Source: Tissierella_A sp964489715
Lineage (GTDB): Bacteria; Bacillota; Clostridia; Tissierellales; Tissierellaceae
NCBI GenBank assembly: GCA_964489715.1
Contig: CAZBAK010000039.1
Coordinates: 1 to 15,104, forward strand
Length of the DNA: 15,104 nt
Direction: 5' to 3'
The position numbers and the translations under genes are program-made. The notes beneath the pieces are model-generated. The model had not been told where the DNA came from, made no database searches, and saw nothing but the letters and a program-made list of their open reading frames with translations. Shown here in pieces: positions 14,461 through 15,104 of this stretch (within the stretch, counting starts at the first letter, position 1; each line of letters opens with the position of its first letter).

Positions 14461-14490
14461 AAAAAGAAAGTCTCAAGAGACTTTCTTTTT
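14461..14490 (-). terminator. Terminator downstream of the second NCS2 permease
   Basis: Perfect 14-base arms (AAAAAGAAAGTCTC and its complement) with a tight turn, T-rich on leaving the stem in the minus direction. It lies 25 bases after the permease stop and separates it from allH; the symmetric A/T flanks could also work on plus. Confidence 0.8.
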
Positions 14491-14514
14491 TATTATATCA
14501 ATTATATTTTTTTA

Positions 14515-15104
14515 TTACTCAACAAGTTCCTCAGGTGATATTTTATCTTGAGGTAATATTTTATTTAGTGCAATACCTATTATTGCAGCTAAAGCCATAC
14601 CTTCTATACTAAATTCTACAAATCCTAAGTTGATTGGCATAACTGCTCCACCAAGTCCTAATACAAATATAACTGCTGCTATTATTAGATTTCTTGATGA
14701 TGTAAAGTCTACATCATTTTCAACTAGTGTTCTAGCTCCTACTGCAGCTATCATACCAAATAGAACGATGGATATTCCACCAACTACTGATTCTGGTATT
14801 GTACTGATTATTGATGCAAGCTTAGGAACAATTCCTAGAATCATTGCAAATACTGCACCAATTCTCATTATAAGTGGATCCCATACTCTTGTTAATGCCA
14901 ATACTCCAGTGTTTTCTGAGTAAGTAGTATTTGGAGGTCCTCCTACCATTGCTGATAAGGCAGTCATAAGTCCATCACCTAACATTGTTCTGTGAAGTCC
15001 TGGCTCCTCTAAGAAGTCTTCTTCAACTGTTGCTCCTATAGCAACAACGTCTCCTACGTGCTCTACCATTGTAGCCACTGCTACTGGTGCAATTATCATT
15101 ATAG
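14515..15104 (-). CDS. NCS2-family uracil permease, C-terminal part (5' end off window)
   Basis: Only the last 196 or so residues are present; the reading frame continues past the right edge, so the internal Met at 15099 is not a start. Signatures: VEHVGD, GGPPNTTYSENTGVLALTRVWDP and VDFTSSRNLIIAAV, as in UraA/PyrP uracil carriers. It is a clear paralog of the permease at 3876-5180, well over half identical by eye in the shared part. It keeps Glu in the TTYSEN motif (codon 14914-14916), the uracil-type residue, where the other has Gln. It is followed by its own terminator, so it is not obviously co-transcribed with allH. It probably imports uracil, which links the region again to pyrimidines. 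Confidence 0.88.
   Translation of the reverse strand, partial: IMIIAPVAVATMVEHVGDVVAIGATVEEDFLEEPGLHRTMLGDGLMTALSAMVGGPPNTTYSENTGVLALTRVWDPLIMRIGAVFAMILGIVPKLASIISTIPESVVGGISIVLFGMIAAVGARTLVENDVDFTSSRNLIIAAVIFVLGLGGAVMPINLGFVEFSIEGMALAAIIGIALNKILPQDKISPEELVE

Overview
The DNA is AT-rich with strong AGGAGG-type ribosome sites, occasional GTG/TTG starts and Firmicutes-style proteins, which suggests an anaerobic, probably amino-acid or nucleobase fermenting clostridium (Clostridia/Tissierellia-like). No tRNA, rRNA, insertion sequence, phage gene or CRISPR array was seen. One 10-base run of N at 5534-5543 marks an assembly gap inside a gene.

Layout. Positions 1-8209 are a minus-strand block, read from high to low coordinates: a PucR-type regulator, a cyclase-family metal hydrolase (copy B, interrupted by the gap), an NCS2 nucleobase permease, FdrA/AllF, a 56-residue ORF equivalent to the C-terminal tail of E. 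coli FdrA, AllG (DUF1116), and a second cyclase-family gene (copy A) that runs off the left edge. Positions 8491-10975 hold codB-codA (cytosine permease and cytosine deaminase), also on minus, with an 11-base overlap. A divergent regulatory region separates them from a plus-strand pair: a LacI-type regulator and a dihydroorotate/dihydropyrimidine-dehydrogenase-like flavoprotein with two ferredoxin-type cysteine clusters. A convergent bidirectional terminator follows. Then come, on minus, an AllH-like DUF2877 gene and the 3' part of a second NCS2 permease running off the right edge.

How the genes may work together. AllF, AllG and AllH are the proteins assigned to oxamate carbamoyltransferase in anaerobic allantoin use, where a ureido acid is split to carbamoyl phosphate. 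No other allantoin gene is visible. The set sits among pyrimidine import and deamination genes, a DHODH-like flavoprotein and amide-ring-opening cyclase-family hydrolases. My inference is a fermentative route for a cyclic ureide (uracil or dihydropyrimidine, or a hydantoin). The ring would be opened by the cyclase protein, and the resulting N-carbamoyl compound would be split by AllFGH to carbamoyl phosphate and so to ATP. No carbamate kinase, PreT partner or classical dihydropyrimidinase is in the window, so the route is incomplete here and unproven.

Points of most interest: the DHODH-like protein has changed residues at three usual active-site positions; the two cyclase genes share a 362-base identical core between diverged ends; FdrA is split into two ORFs; the two NCS2 permeases differ (Gln versus Glu) at a substrate-binding position; and two copies of TGTAA-N4-TTACA flank the codB/lacI promoters.
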